A DNA stretch of 64,000 bases from Candidatus Galligastranaerophilus faecipullorum. GTDB lineage: Bacteria > Cyanobacteriota > Vampirovibrionia > Gastranaerophilales > Gastranaerophilaceae. This document shows positions 32,484 through 40,313 of this stretch, piece after piece. A model generated the notes under the pieces. That model ran no database searches, was not told the origin of the DNA, and saw nothing but the letters and a program-made list of their open reading frames with translations. The translations under genes and the position numbers were made by a program. Position 1 is the stretch's first letter. Every line of letters begins with the position of its first letter. The DNA lies in the NCBI GenBank assembly GCA_018713115.1, contig DVFS01000048.1, forward strand, positions 48,078-112,077, written 5' to 3'.

Positions 32484-32505
32484 AGGTTAAAGAAAACTCT
32501 TTGTA

Positions 32506-32868
32506 CTATGAACTAAAAGACATAAGCGCTTTTACCGAGCGGGCTGTATCCTGTACGTCTTTTTCAGAGTGCATATTAATTGTGTCATCAAGAATTTTAA
32601 TTGCTTCTTCTTTGTCGCGAAGCGCCAGAAGTTCGTTAATTGCAGTCATCGCAACTCTGGCCGAGAGGTCGTTTATACCCTTGCCTTTGTTAACAATAAC
32701 CGTTTCAAGAGATCTGTGAGTGTTCTTTTTAATTAAAGCCTTGCTTGTCATTTCACGGATTTCATCAATCGGGCAGTTTGTGCCCAATTCATCCAGTACT
32801 CTGATTGAATCCTCGTCATTATGACGGGCAAGTGCTTCAATAATGTTCTTAATTCTGCGATTGTTCAT
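32506..32868 (-). CDS. Helical-repeat hypothetical protein
   Basis: The 120-residue protein is all alpha-helical. Its spacing of helices (IKNIIEALARHNDEDSIRVLDEL, then ARVAMTAINELLALRDKEEAI) resembles HEAT or PBS-type repeats. It is soluble and charged, with no membrane segment or signal. It is coupled to the upstream FKG-motif protein with a 3-bp gap. The function is unknown. A protein-binding scaffold is the likely reading. Confidence 0.5.
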   Translation of the reverse strand: MNNRRIKNIIEALARHNDEDSIRVLDELGTNCPIDEIREMTSKALIKKNTHRSLETVIVNKGKGINDLSARVAMTAINELLALRDKEEAIKILDDTINMHSEKDVQDTARSVKALMSFSS

Positions 32869-32871
32869 AAC

Positions 32872-33306
32872 TTACGCCCCCAATTCTTTTCTTAGCATAC
32901 CCTCAAGTTCGGACACAGGCTGCTTTTGCAGTCTTGACACATTGTATTTGAAAACATCAAACTCGACGTTTGTATTGTTTAGCATATCAATAGTGTTTTT
33001 TGTGGTTTCTTTGATTTTTCTGCCGAATGAAATTGCAGCGCCTTTCATGGAATTAAATTTGTTAATAGTACCTACCCATGCACTTGCAAGGAGTTTTGTA
33101 CCTGCTGCAAGTCTGTCTTTTAGTGCGGGTTTTTGCGCTGCGGCGCTTGATTCAAAAACATCGCTTTGAAGCAGAACACCTTTAAATGTTATCCCGAAAG
33201 GGTTTGTGTGTAAATTTTCATTGTTTTCAATTTTTTTTGCTCTGCCGGCTTTAAAGTCGTTAAAAGCTTTAGCCACGCTGGCGCGCAAGGGGGAAATTTT
33301 TTGCAT
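32872..33306 (-). CDS. Hypothetical protein with an FKG motif
   Basis: Starting at ATG 33306 (GAGAGG upstream) the product has 144 residues; a frame to 33351 lacks a ribosome site. NPFGITFKGVLL near residue 47 has the short Asn-x-Phe-Lys-Gly pattern that I also see in the gene at 51269. The rest is helical and basic (KFNSMKGAAISFGRKIKETTKN). No transmembrane helix is present. It is followed directly by the helical-repeat gene. The family seems lineage-specific, but I cannot name it. Confidence 0.5.
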   Translation of the reverse strand: MQKISPLRASVAKAFNDFKAGRAKKIENNENLHTNPFGITFKGVLLQSDVFESSAAAQKPALKDRLAAGTKLLASAWVGTINKFNSMKGAAISFGRKIKETTKNTIDMLNNTNVEFDVFKYNVSRLQKQPVSELEGMLRKELGA

Positions 33307-33386
33307 AACAGCCTCTCTATTCACTAACTCCTGTAAGGATAAGGTTATCACGCTTTTTTTTACAAAAAATCATCTTTTTGAAGTAA

Positions 33387-33920
33387 TTAAATTCTGAAAC
33401 ATCCGACCGCCCTCGAGTCGTCAGCTTCCCAGTTTATAATCCAGCAGGCGTTTTTCTCGTCATATGTCATTTTTACTTCGTTGAATATTATGTCTTTAGG
33501 GTTTTCGCCTTTTCTGTATTTATATGCCTCTTTTTTAGCCTTTTTGGCTTCCTTTCGCATTTTTTTGGCGGTTTTTTTATCTAAAATCTTGCCCTCAGGC
33601 GGGCTTTCTTCTTTCTTTTTTGTTGTTTCATAGAAAATAACGGGAATTTTTGCCTTGAGTTTTCCCGACTGTACAAAGAGCAGAAACCGCGCGTTTTCAT
33701 CAATGCGTACCTCATAAAACCCTTTTTTAAGGCCGTATCCGTTTTTATCTATTATATCATCCTCAAGCGCAAGGACGGGATACTTTGTGGAGGGCGGCCC
33801 GTAATTATATGAAGGTTTTTGATACTCCTTTTCTCCGCTTAAAGTGCCTTTGTAGGGCTGCAGCTGGTCAATTGCAGGCCCGTAAGGATTCATAGGCATA
33901 TCATAAGCGGCTAAAAGCAT
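33387..33920 (-). CDS. Hypothetical protein with lysine-rich helix
   Basis: The 177-residue protein starts at ATG 33920 after GAGGTG. It has a proline/tyrosine-rich N-terminus (MNPYGPAIDQLQPYKGTLSG), a beta-rich middle (KGFYEVRIDENARFLLFVQSGKL), a very basic helix (KKTAKKMRKEAKKAKKEAYK) and a final strand region with Trp and Cys. No family is recognised. A candidate small RNA with a terminator lies directly upstream, and TATAAT (33943-33938 on the minus strand) may be its own -10. Confidence 0.5.
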   Translation of the reverse strand: MLLAAYDMPMNPYGPAIDQLQPYKGTLSGEKEYQKPSYNYGPPSTKYPVLALEDDIIDKNGYGLKKGFYEVRIDENARFLLFVQSGKLKAKIPVIFYETTKKKEESPPEGKILDKKTAKKMRKEAKKAKKEAYKYRKGENPKDIIFNEVKMTYDEKNACWIINWEADDSRAVGCFRI

Positions 33921-33946
33921 TTATCACCTCGTCTTTATTATAACGC

Positions 33947-34046
33947 AAAAACAGTCCCCAAAATAACTTAAGGACTGCTTCCGCTCTCGGTCATTCCAGA
34001 CATCCGGGCTAAAATTTTCACCACAATCTGTATTTGCTCTGCAAAT
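33947..34046 (-). ncRNA. Candidate ~100-nt small RNA or leader RNA
   Basis: On the minus strand a perfect TATAAT (34057-34052) predicts a start near 34046. The transcript would contain ATTTGC-AGA-GCAAAT, CCG-AGAG-CGG and GTC/GAC hairpins. It ends in an intrinsic terminator: CAGTCC pairing with GGACTG (arms at 33972-33977 and 33952-33957) and then TTTTT. No good ORF is inside it. It sits 30-130 bp upstream of the gene at 33920. It does not match the standard riboswitch, 6S, SRP or tmRNA signatures I know. It could be a free small RNA or a transcription-attenuation leader. Confidence 0.45.
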
Positions 34047-34152
34047 CTGCGATTATACCGAAAATTTTAACATATTTTTTTACACGTGTAAATACCCCAT
34101 AAGAATTATATACTAGAAATTACATGTAAAATATGACATTTTACTATTAGTT

Positions 34153-34341
34153 ATGGAAAGTTTAGACAAAGAATTAAAGAAAACATATTTAAAGAAAGAC
34201 AAAAACAGAAAATTAACGCTTATGTTAAATTATGATTTAGTTGAGATGTTCAAAGAAACCGCCAAAACAAACAATATTAAAATAACTCAACTAATTGAGG
34301 CTTGGATTATTAACTATTTAGAAAATAACAACAAACTATAA
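34153..34341 (+). CDS. Small ribbon-helix-helix-like protein
   Basis: The 62-residue product has a strand segment RKLTLMLNYDLVEMFKETAK, then a helix NNIKITQLIEAWIINYLE, typical for Arc/CopG-like DNA-binding dimers. Its N-terminus is basic (KELKKTYLKKDKNRK). The start ATG 34153 lacks a clear Shine-Dalgarno. A strong terminator follows at once. It stands alone between divergent and convergent genes, so its targets cannot be inferred. Confidence 0.55.
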   Translation: MESLDKELKKTYLKKDKNRKLTLMLNYDLVEMFKETAKTNNIKITQLIEAWIINYLENNNKL

Positions 34342-34370
34342 AAAGCGCTCCTTTATCGGTAGCGCTTTTT
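34340..34370. terminator. Bidirectional terminator between RHH gene and thiC
   Basis: AAAAAGCGCT (34340-34349) and AGCGCTTTTT (34361-34370) form a perfect 10-bp stem with A and T tails, usable on both strands. Confidence 0.85.
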
Positions 34371-34395
34371 ATTAATAACAAATTTTTATTTTTAT

Positions 34396-35673
34396 CTAAA
34401 AATATTCTTTAAATATTTTCATCGAGCAATAATCACCGCACATTGTGCAGGGGGTGCCGTCTTTTTCACAGTTTATGCCGCTGCCGCTGAATACCGATTT
34501 ATCAATTGCGTATTCTTTTTGTTTTGTCCAGTCGAGGTTTTTCCTTGCGATTGACATTTCTCTGTCTGCTTCAATTGCTTTTTTATATCCCCTTGCGACA
34601 TCTGCCGCATGGGCTGCGATTTTAGAGGCAAGAATGCCTTCCCTGACCTGTTTTGAATTAGGCAGCCCGAGGTGCTCTGCGGGAGTAACATAGCAGAGAA
34701 AATCCGCCCCGTGCATACCTGCAAGCGTTCCGCCTATGGCTGCCGTAATGTGGTCGTATCCGGGGGCGATGTCTGTCACCAGAGGCCCTAAGACATACAA
34801 GGGTGCAAAGTCGGTTAACTCTTTTATGGTTTTAATCATAGAGGGGATTTGATTCAAAGGCACATGACCGGGACCTTCTACCATTGCCTGAACACCTGAT
34901 TTTTTAGCACGTTTTACAAGTTCGCCAAGCACTATGGTTTCCGCCACCTGTGCCCTGTCGCCCGCATCCGCGCCGCAGCCGGGTCTTAGCCCGTCACCTA
35001 AAGAAAGTGTAACATCATATGTGCGCGCAATGTCTAAAAGCTCGTCATAATAAGCATAAAGAGGATTTTCCATGCCTGTTGCCTTAATCCAGCAGGCAAG
35101 CATGGCGCCGCCGCGCGATACTATTCCCGTAACCCTTCCCTGACGCTCAAGCTGGTCAATTACAAACTTTGTGACTCCGCAGTGCACGGTAATAAAATCC
35201 ACACCGTCGCGGCACTGTTTTTCTATATCGGCAAAAAGCTTGTCTTTAGAGAGCTTTGCAATATTATGGTGCTCGTCAAGCGCTTCTTTACCCGCCTGAT
35301 ACATAGGAACCGTACCTATGGGAAGTGTTGTTGAAGCGATAATTTTTCTTCTTACTTCATCAATATTGCTGCCTGTTGATAAATCCATTAAAACATCAGC
35401 ACCCGTCTGCTCTATTACGCGGACTTTATCAAGCTCCTGTTCAAGAGTGGAGCGCTCGTTTGAAGTTCCGATATTTGCGTTGATTTTAATGCTGACTCCT
35501 TCGCCGACAGCCACGGGAATGGAATTTTTTCTCTGGTTATTCTTTAAAATTACTATTCTGCCCTGCGCAACTTTTTCGCGGACAAACTCTTCGCTCAAGT
35601 CTTCCTTTTGAGCGATAAAACTCATCTCTTCGGTTATATTTCCCGCCTGAGCCTCAATTATTTGGGTTGACAT
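34396..35673 (-). CDS. thiC: Phosphomethylpyrimidine synthase ThiC
   Basis: The 425-residue radical-SAM enzyme converts aminoimidazole ribotide to HMP phosphate, the pyrimidine half of thiamine. Landmarks are GADVLMDLSTGSNI, TVPMYQAG, DFITVHCGV, SLGDGLRPGCGADAGDRAQ, MVEGPGHVPLNQI and VTDIAPGYDHITAAIGG. The C-terminal cluster motif is CTMCGDYCSM (CX2CX4C). Length is typical for the shorter bacterial form. A class II aldolase gene lies 18 bp upstream on the same strand. No TPP riboswitch is visible before either gene. Confidence 0.97.
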   Translation of the reverse strand: MSTQIIEAQAGNITEEMSFIAQKEDLSEEFVREKVAQGRIVILKNNQRKNSIPVAVGEGVSIKINANIGTSNERSTLEQELDKVRVIEQTGADVLMDLSTGSNIDEVRRKIIASTTLPIGTVPMYQAGKEALDEHHNIAKLSKDKLFADIEKQCRDGVDFITVHCGVTKFVIDQLERQGRVTGIVSRGGAMLACWIKATGMENPLYAYYDELLDIARTYDVTLSLGDGLRPGCGADAGDRAQVAETIVLGELVKRAKKSGVQAMVEGPGHVPLNQIPSMIKTIKELTDFAPLYVLGPLVTDIAPGYDHITAAIGGTLAGMHGADFLCYVTPAEHLGLPNSKQVREGILASKIAAHAADVARGYKKAIEADREMSIARKNLDWTKQKEYAIDKSVFSGSGINCEKDGTPCTMCGDYCSMKIFKEYF

Positions 35674-35691
35674 TATATGAATCCTTTCAAA

Positions 35692-36324
35692 TTACTGTAG
35701 TTTCAATTTTCTTATTTCATTTATTTCTTTTTTGCTTAATTTTCTTGCGCCGCCAAGCACCTGTGTACCAAAGTATGTTTCAGCGTATGCCTTAAGGGAC
35801 TCAAGAGTGTAGAAAGCCTGCTGAAGCGTGCTTGCGCCGCATACAACACCATGGTTCTGCATAAGCACGACATCGGAAGTTTTAAAACAATTTGCCGTAT
35901 TAATTGCAAGCTGCATGGATGAAGGCAGACCGTAGGGAGCTTTTGGTATTTTGTCAAAATAAAATACAAACTCGGGCATTATGGCTTCATTCATCATCTT
36001 GTCCGAGCAGGCAAATGCCGTAATATACGGACAGTGCGAGTGGATGATGGCGCTTATGTCATCTCTGAGATCGTAAATCTGGGCATGCATAAACTTCTCG
36101 TTGGAGGGTTTTTTATTACCCTCAATCAAATTTCCGTCAAAATCAATTAATACTATATCTTCTTCGCTCATATCATTTAAGCATACACCCGATGAGGATA
36201 TCAAAATCCCTCTGTCCGTGCGCACGCTTATATTTCCGCTGGTCGCAGGCGACATGCCTTTCTGGTAAAGTCTTTTTGACCAGTATAAAATATCTTTTTT
36301 TGTTCCTGCCTCAAAATATTCCAC
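35692..36324 (-). CDS. Class II aldolase/adducin-family protein
   Basis: I place the start at GTG 36324, 6 nt after GGAG; a TTG at 36336 is also in frame. The 210-residue protein shows TSGNISVRTD, the zinc ligands HSHCP and QNHGVVC, and the acidic SNEKFMHAQIY. The family includes L-fuculose-phosphate aldolase, ribulose-phosphate epimerase and MtnB dehydratase. The exact substrate cannot be read from sequence. It is co-oriented with thiC in a probable two-gene unit. Confidence 0.9.
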   Translation of the reverse strand: MEYFEAGTKKDILYWSKRLYQKGMSPATSGNISVRTDRGILISSSGVCLNDMSEEDIVLIDFDGNLIEGNKKPSNEKFMHAQIYDLRDDISAIIHSHCPYITAFACSDKMMNEAIMPEFVFYFDKIPKAPYGLPSSMQLAINTANCFKTSDVVLMQNHGVVCGASTLQQAFYTLESLKAYAETYFGTQVLGGARKLSKKEINEIRKLKLQ

Positions 36325-36438
36325 CGTATTCTCCAATATTTTTTATTATTTTTATTGTACTAAAAACATGTCCATGATTAAATAATATCAGCGTACTAAT
36401 TTTTTTAGTGCGACTTTATTAAAAAGGACGTGTTTTAA

Positions 36439-37323
36439 ATAACCAAAAATATTAAACTCGCACGCCATGCCGGTTTTTGTTACGGCGTAAAAAGAGCGGT
36501 TGAGACTACAAAGAAACTGAAAAAAGAAAATCCCGACAGGGAAATTTGCGTACTGGGCGAACTTATTCACAATTCTCAGGTTATAAAAGAACTGGAGAAT
36601 CTGGGGATAAAAACCGTGGATAACCTTCCCGACAAAGGAGAAGGTATTTGTATAATCAGAAGTCACGGGGCATCTTTAGAGGTTTTAAAAGAAATTAAAG
36701 ACAGGGGTTTTGAAATTGTCGATTTAACCTGTCCCGACGTTAAAAAAGTCCAGAACAAGGCAATTGAGCTTGCGGATGAAGGGTACTTTGTAATAATTTT
36801 AGGACGTCCCGAGCACCCCGAGGTGATGGCTATTTCATCCAATGCAAGAGCACATGCAAGAAGCGGTGATGATGTATTTGTAGCAAAAAACATCGAAGCG
36901 CTTAAAGAAATTGAAGAAAAAATAAAAAAACATCCTAAAATAGGTGTTGTTGTGCAGACAACACAGAGGATAGAGTATTTAAACGAAGTTCTTGATTATC
37001 TTGCACCCATATGCAAAGATTTGCGCGTTATGAACACCATTTGCGCCTCAACTTCACTCAGACAGAACGAGGCAAAAACACTTGCCGAGGAGAGCGACCT
37101 TATGGTTGTGGTAGGCTCCAAAAAAAGCGCCAATACAACGCATCTGGCTGAAATATTATGCAATATTACCCGCACAATTCACATAGAAACCGACGGAGAA
37201 CTTGATTCATACAAAGACATAATCGAAAAAGCAAAAAACATAGGCGTTACCGCAGGGGCCTCCACCCCTGATTACATAATAAATAAAGTTATTGAAAAAT
37301 TATCGAAAGGAGAAAATAAATGA
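36439..37323 (+). CDS. ispH: 4-hydroxy-3-methylbut-2-enyl diphosphate reductase IspH, ATA start
   Basis: The 294-residue protein is the last enzyme of the MEP isoprenoid pathway, a [4Fe-4S] reductase. The three cluster Cys are present: Cys14 in HAGFCYGVKRAV, Cys in DLTCPDVKKVQ and Cys in NTICASTSLRQNE. IIRSHGA and HPEV also match. A TAA precedes codon 36439, and the first codon is ATA, with AAGGA 10 nt upstream. No ATG, GTG or TTG lies early enough to keep Cys14; the first GTG is at 36616. The TGA overlaps rpsA (ATGA). AUA initiation or a base error at the ATG are the alternatives. Confidence 0.9.
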   Translation: MTKNIKLARHAGFCYGVKRAVETTKKLKKENPDREICVLGELIHNSQVIKELENLGIKTVDNLPDKGEGICIIRSHGASLEVLKEIKDRGFEIVDLTCPDVKKVQNKAIELADEGYFVIILGRPEHPEVMAISSNARAHARSGDDVFVAKNIEALKEIEEKIKKHPKIGVVVQTTQRIEYLNEVLDYLAPICKDLRVMNTICASTSLRQNEAKTLAEESDLMVVVGSKKSANTTHLAEILCNITRTIHIETDGELDSYKDIIEKAKNIGVTAGASTPDYIINKVIEKLSKGENK

Positions 37324-38390
37324 CAACAACAGAAAGTATCTCAAGAGAAGAATTTGAGAAAATGCTTGAAGACAGCTACACATACAAACTTAACGTTGCA
37401 GACGTTGTTAAGGGTGTAGTTGTAAAAAAAGAAAAAGACGGATATCTGGTTGATATCGGCGCAAAAACCGAGGCATTCCTGCCTAACCGCGAAGTTTCAA
37501 ACTTTTCGGACAAAAACCCCGATGAAGTTATTAAACTCTGGGATGAAAAAGAATTTTACGTTATGAAAGACGAAGAAGATGACGAAGTTGCCGTTCTGTC
37601 GCTTAAAAAACTTTCCTGCGCGCAAGCATGGCAAAAACTCTCCGACATCAAAGCAAATAACGAAAATGTCAATGCAAAAATCGTTTCTACCGTTAAAGGC
37701 GGCTTAATCGCAGAGGTTGAAGGCTTAAGAGGCTTCATACCTTCTTCGCAATTGAGAACAGGCTCGCCCTCCGACACGCAAATCGGTCAGGAAATCGAAG
37801 TTAAAATTCTTGAAGCCGATCCTAAAAGAAACAAACTTATCCTCTCTCAAAGACAGGTTTACACGCAGCAGAGAGAAATGGTTGCAGACGAAGTTATATC
37901 ACGTCTTGCAGTTGATGAAGTCGTTGAAGGTGAAATCGTCAGAATCGCTGATTTCGGTGCGTTTGTCGACATAAACGGTATTGACGGTCTTCTTCCCATC
38001 TCTGAAATCAGCTGGGAAAGAATTAAACACCCCTCCGATGTTGTTACTTTAGGACAAAAAATTCAGGTTAAAGTTATCAAAATCGACGAAGAACTCAAAA
38101 GAATCTCCCTGTCTTTAAAAAGAATGGGCGCAAACCCCTGGGATGAAATCGCAGACAAATTTAAAGAAGGCGACATCATCAAAGGCACAATAAATAAAAT
38201 CACGTCTTTTGGCGCATTCATCAATATCTACCCCGGCGTTGAAGCACTCCTGCCTTCATCCGAAATATCCGATGAATACGTTAATGTAAATCAAATGTTC
38301 AATCTGGGTGATGAAATTGAAGTATTAATCAAAAAATTCACTCCCCAGGAACACAGAATCGGTCTTTCCATTAAAGACATGAAAAACTAG
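37320..38390 (+). CDS. rpsA: 30S ribosomal protein S1 (S1-domain protein)
   Basis: The 356-residue protein carries four S1 repeats, starting near residues 22, 105, 196 and 281. GDIIKGTINKITSFGAFINIYPGVEALL and the GEIVRIADFGAFVDINGIDGLLPISEISW segment (given in parts) are typical. It binds mRNA on the ribosome. The length is shorter than the six-domain S1 of Proteobacteria and like that of Cyanobacteria and Firmicutes. It overlaps ispH by 4 bp; an ispH-rpsA link is widespread and sometimes a fusion. A strong terminator follows. Confidence 0.9.
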   Translation: MTTTESISREEFEKMLEDSYTYKLNVADVVKGVVVKKEKDGYLVDIGAKTEAFLPNREVSNFSDKNPDEVIKLWDEKEFYVMKDEEDDEVAVLSLKKLSCAQAWQKLSDIKANNENVNAKIVSTVKGGLIAEVEGLRGFIPSSQLRTGSPSDTQIGQEIEVKILEADPKRNKLILSQRQVYTQQREMVADEVISRLAVDEVVEGEIVRIADFGAFVDINGIDGLLPISEISWERIKHPSDVVTLGQKIQVKVIKIDEELKRISLSLKRMGANPWDEIADKFKEGDIIKGTINKITSFGAFINIYPGVEALLPSSEISDEYVNVNQMFNLGDEIEVLIKKFTPQEHRIGLSIKDMKN

Positions 38391-38410
38391 TTTCTAAAAT
38401 ACATAACTTT

Positions 38411-38455
38411 AAAACCCTAAAACTTGACAAATAAAAAAGTCGGTTTTAGGGTTTT
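38411..38455 (+). terminator. Terminator after rpsA
   Basis: AAAACCCTAAAAC (38411-38423) and GTTTTAGGGTTTT (38443-38455) form a 13-bp stem. The loop contains TTGACA (38424-38429), which could serve dtd as a -35. Confidence 0.75.
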
Positions 38456-38473
38456 AAATATTAAGGAGAAAAT

Positions 38474-38905
38474 ATGAAACTTGTTGTGCAAAGAGTTAAA
38501 GAAGCGTCGGTTACGATAGATAATAAACTTTATTCATCAGTTCAAAAAGGTCTTTTAGTGCTCTTTGGCGTTGAAAAAGACGACAGCGAAGATATGCTTG
38601 AATATTACGCGCAAAAACTGCTCAAACTGAGGATTTTTGAGGATGAAAACGGAAAAATGAATAAATCCGTATGTGATACCGGAGGCGAAATTCTTGTAGT
38701 GTCACAGTTTACACTATGCGCCGACTGCAAAAAGGGTACCCGCCCGTCTTTTGACAACGCAAAAGAGCCGAAAACCGCAAAAGAGTACTATGAAAAATTT
38801 GTGCAGATACTTACGGCTTCCGGTTTAAGCGTGAAAACAGGCGTTTTTGCGGCACATATGGATGTGTCGCTTGTAAATTGCGGACCTGTTACAATTATTT
38901 TATAA
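38474..38905 (+). CDS. dtd: D-aminoacyl-tRNA deacylase
   Basis: The 143-residue protein is a complete DTD. It starts MKLVVQRVKEASVTIDN, has the catalytic-site segment VVSQFTLCADCKKGTRPSF (the SQxTL motif), and ends GVFAAHMDVSLVNCGPVTIIL (the cis-Gly-Pro motif NCGPVT). It hydrolyses D-amino acids and glycine mischarged on tRNA. The start ATG follows AAGGAGAAAAT. It is a single gene between the rpsA terminator and the Clp-N gene. Confidence 0.96.
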   Translation: MKLVVQRVKEASVTIDNKLYSSVQKGLLVLFGVEKDDSEDMLEYYAQKLLKLRIFEDENGKMNKSVCDTGGEILVVSQFTLCADCKKGTRPSFDNAKEPKTAKEYYEKFVQILTASGLSVKTGVFAAHMDVSLVNCGPVTIIL

Positions 38906-38945
38906 TCATCTATACAAGCACCAAAATTTAGGTTAAAATTAAAAC

Positions 38946-40313
38946 ATGTTTGAAAGGTTTACGCAAAAAGCCATAGAGATTGTGACCCAGGCGCAGGAAG
39001 AAGCCGTAAGACTCGGACACTACAGAATATGCTCCGAACATTTGCTTCTGGCTTTATATATCCAGACAAAAGGCGTTCAGGCAAAAATTTTAAATTTTGA
39101 CAAAATCGAGCGCTCAAAACTGATTGAGAAAATAAGTTTTTCAATAGGCGCAAAAATTAACCCCTCGGGCTGCCATGAGGTGACTTTCAGCCAGAGCGCA
39201 AAAAGTATTCTCGATGAAACTCTTGCGCTTGCAAAAAAATACAAAAGCCGCTTTATTATGCCCCAGCACATAGCACTTGCGCTTTTTTCTTCCAAAAATT
39301 CGGGTGCTTATAAAATCATAAAAGAATTTGACCTTGACGAGGAAAAAATAGTTTCAAACCTTACAAGGCTGCTGGATAAAAATTCAAACGAAGACTTTGA
39401 ACACCCTGAAAATATTGTAGAATCAACAAACCCTACCCTTTCAAACATTAACAATTTTTTCAAAGAAAAAAATGTGGAAGAAATCTTAAACAATGCCGCT
39501 TCAAAACTCTCCACCTGCGGGTATGAGATTTTGGGCACGGAGCAGATTTTGCAGTCAATCCTTGAAAATAACGACTATGAAATTACAAAATTTCTAAGTA
39601 AAAACGGTATCGACAGGGATATGTTTATTGAAAAATTGCAAAATTTCTCTTCACGAAGTGCGGAGTTTGAAAACTCTGAAAAACAAATAATTTTTACCCC
39701 GAATGCCTTTAAAGCAATGCTTCTTGCAATAGATACCGCGCGCGAACTGGGCAGTGTGGAAATAAAGCCCGAGCATATAATTCTGGGCTTGATAAAAACA
39801 AAAACAGGTATTGCATACCATATTTTAAAGGATTCAATAGGCGACACCGAAAACTTTGAAGAAAAAGTGACAAAAGAAATAACCGGCAAAGCGCCTGAAA
39901 TGCTCTCTATTTTGAGGTTTGCACGCGAAGAGGCGCAGAACCTTAACCGCTCTAATATCGGCACCGAAATGCTTCTGCTTGGCATTCTGGCGCACGGTAC
40001 GGGTCTTGGCGCATCTGCCCTGCACAAACTGGGCATTACACTGAAAGATGCCAGATATGAAGTCGAAAAACTTGTCGGCTGCGGCAGCGAGCCGTATGAG
40101 GGGACATTTGAGTACACCCCGCGCGCAAAAAAAGCACTTGAATGCGCCTATGAAATTGCAAAATCACATAATAAAACAAAAATAGTGTCTGAAAACCTGC
40201 TCTATGCCATAACCCGCCAGAAGGAATGTCTCGCTATGAAAGTCCTTGAGGCTCTGGGCACGGATGTACTTGAAATTAAATACGGCATAAGAAAAGAAAT
40301 CGGCGAAGACTAG
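38946..40313 (+). CDS. Clp N-domain array protein without AAA+ modules
   Basis: The 455-residue protein consists of Clp repeat (ClpC/ClpA N-type) domains only. Segments that open such domains are FERFTQKAIEIVTQAQEEA (1-20), FTPNAFKAMLLAIDTAREL (near 250) and EYTPRAKKALECAYEIAKS (near 395). HLLLALY, HIALALF, HIILGLIK and EMLLLGIL are the matching second helices. I count three double domains. There is no Walker A or B. Full ClpC has one N-domain plus two ATPase rings. This looks like an adaptor, substrate trap or regulator for a ClpC encoded elsewhere. It ends 4 bp into the convergent helicase gene. Confidence 0.8.
   Translation: MFERFTQKAIEIVTQAQEEAVRLGHYRICSEHLLLALYIQTKGVQAKILNFDKIERSKLIEKISFSIGAKINPSGCHEVTFSQSAKSILDETLALAKKYKSRFIMPQHIALALFSSKNSGAYKIIKEFDLDEEKIVSNLTRLLDKNSNEDFEHPENIVESTNPTLSNINNFFKEKNVEEILNNAASKLSTCGYEILGTEQILQSILENNDYEITKFLSKNGIDRDMFIEKLQNFSSRSAEFENSEKQIIFTPNAFKAMLLAIDTARELGSVEIKPEHIILGLIKTKTGIAYHILKDSIGDTENFEEKVTKEITGKAPEMLSILRFAREEAQNLNRSNIGTEMLLLGILAHGTGLGASALHKLGITLKDARYEVEKLVGCGSEPYEGTFEYTPRAKKALECAYEIAKSHNKTKIVSENLLYAITRQKECLAMKVLEALGTDVLEIKYGIRKEIGED

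Noticed and set aside
33947-34046. SRP (4.5S) RNA from GGAAGCAGTCC
   Set aside because: The GGAAGCAG string is similar, but the 5' GUCAGG strand and the GGAA tetraloop that must face it are missing.
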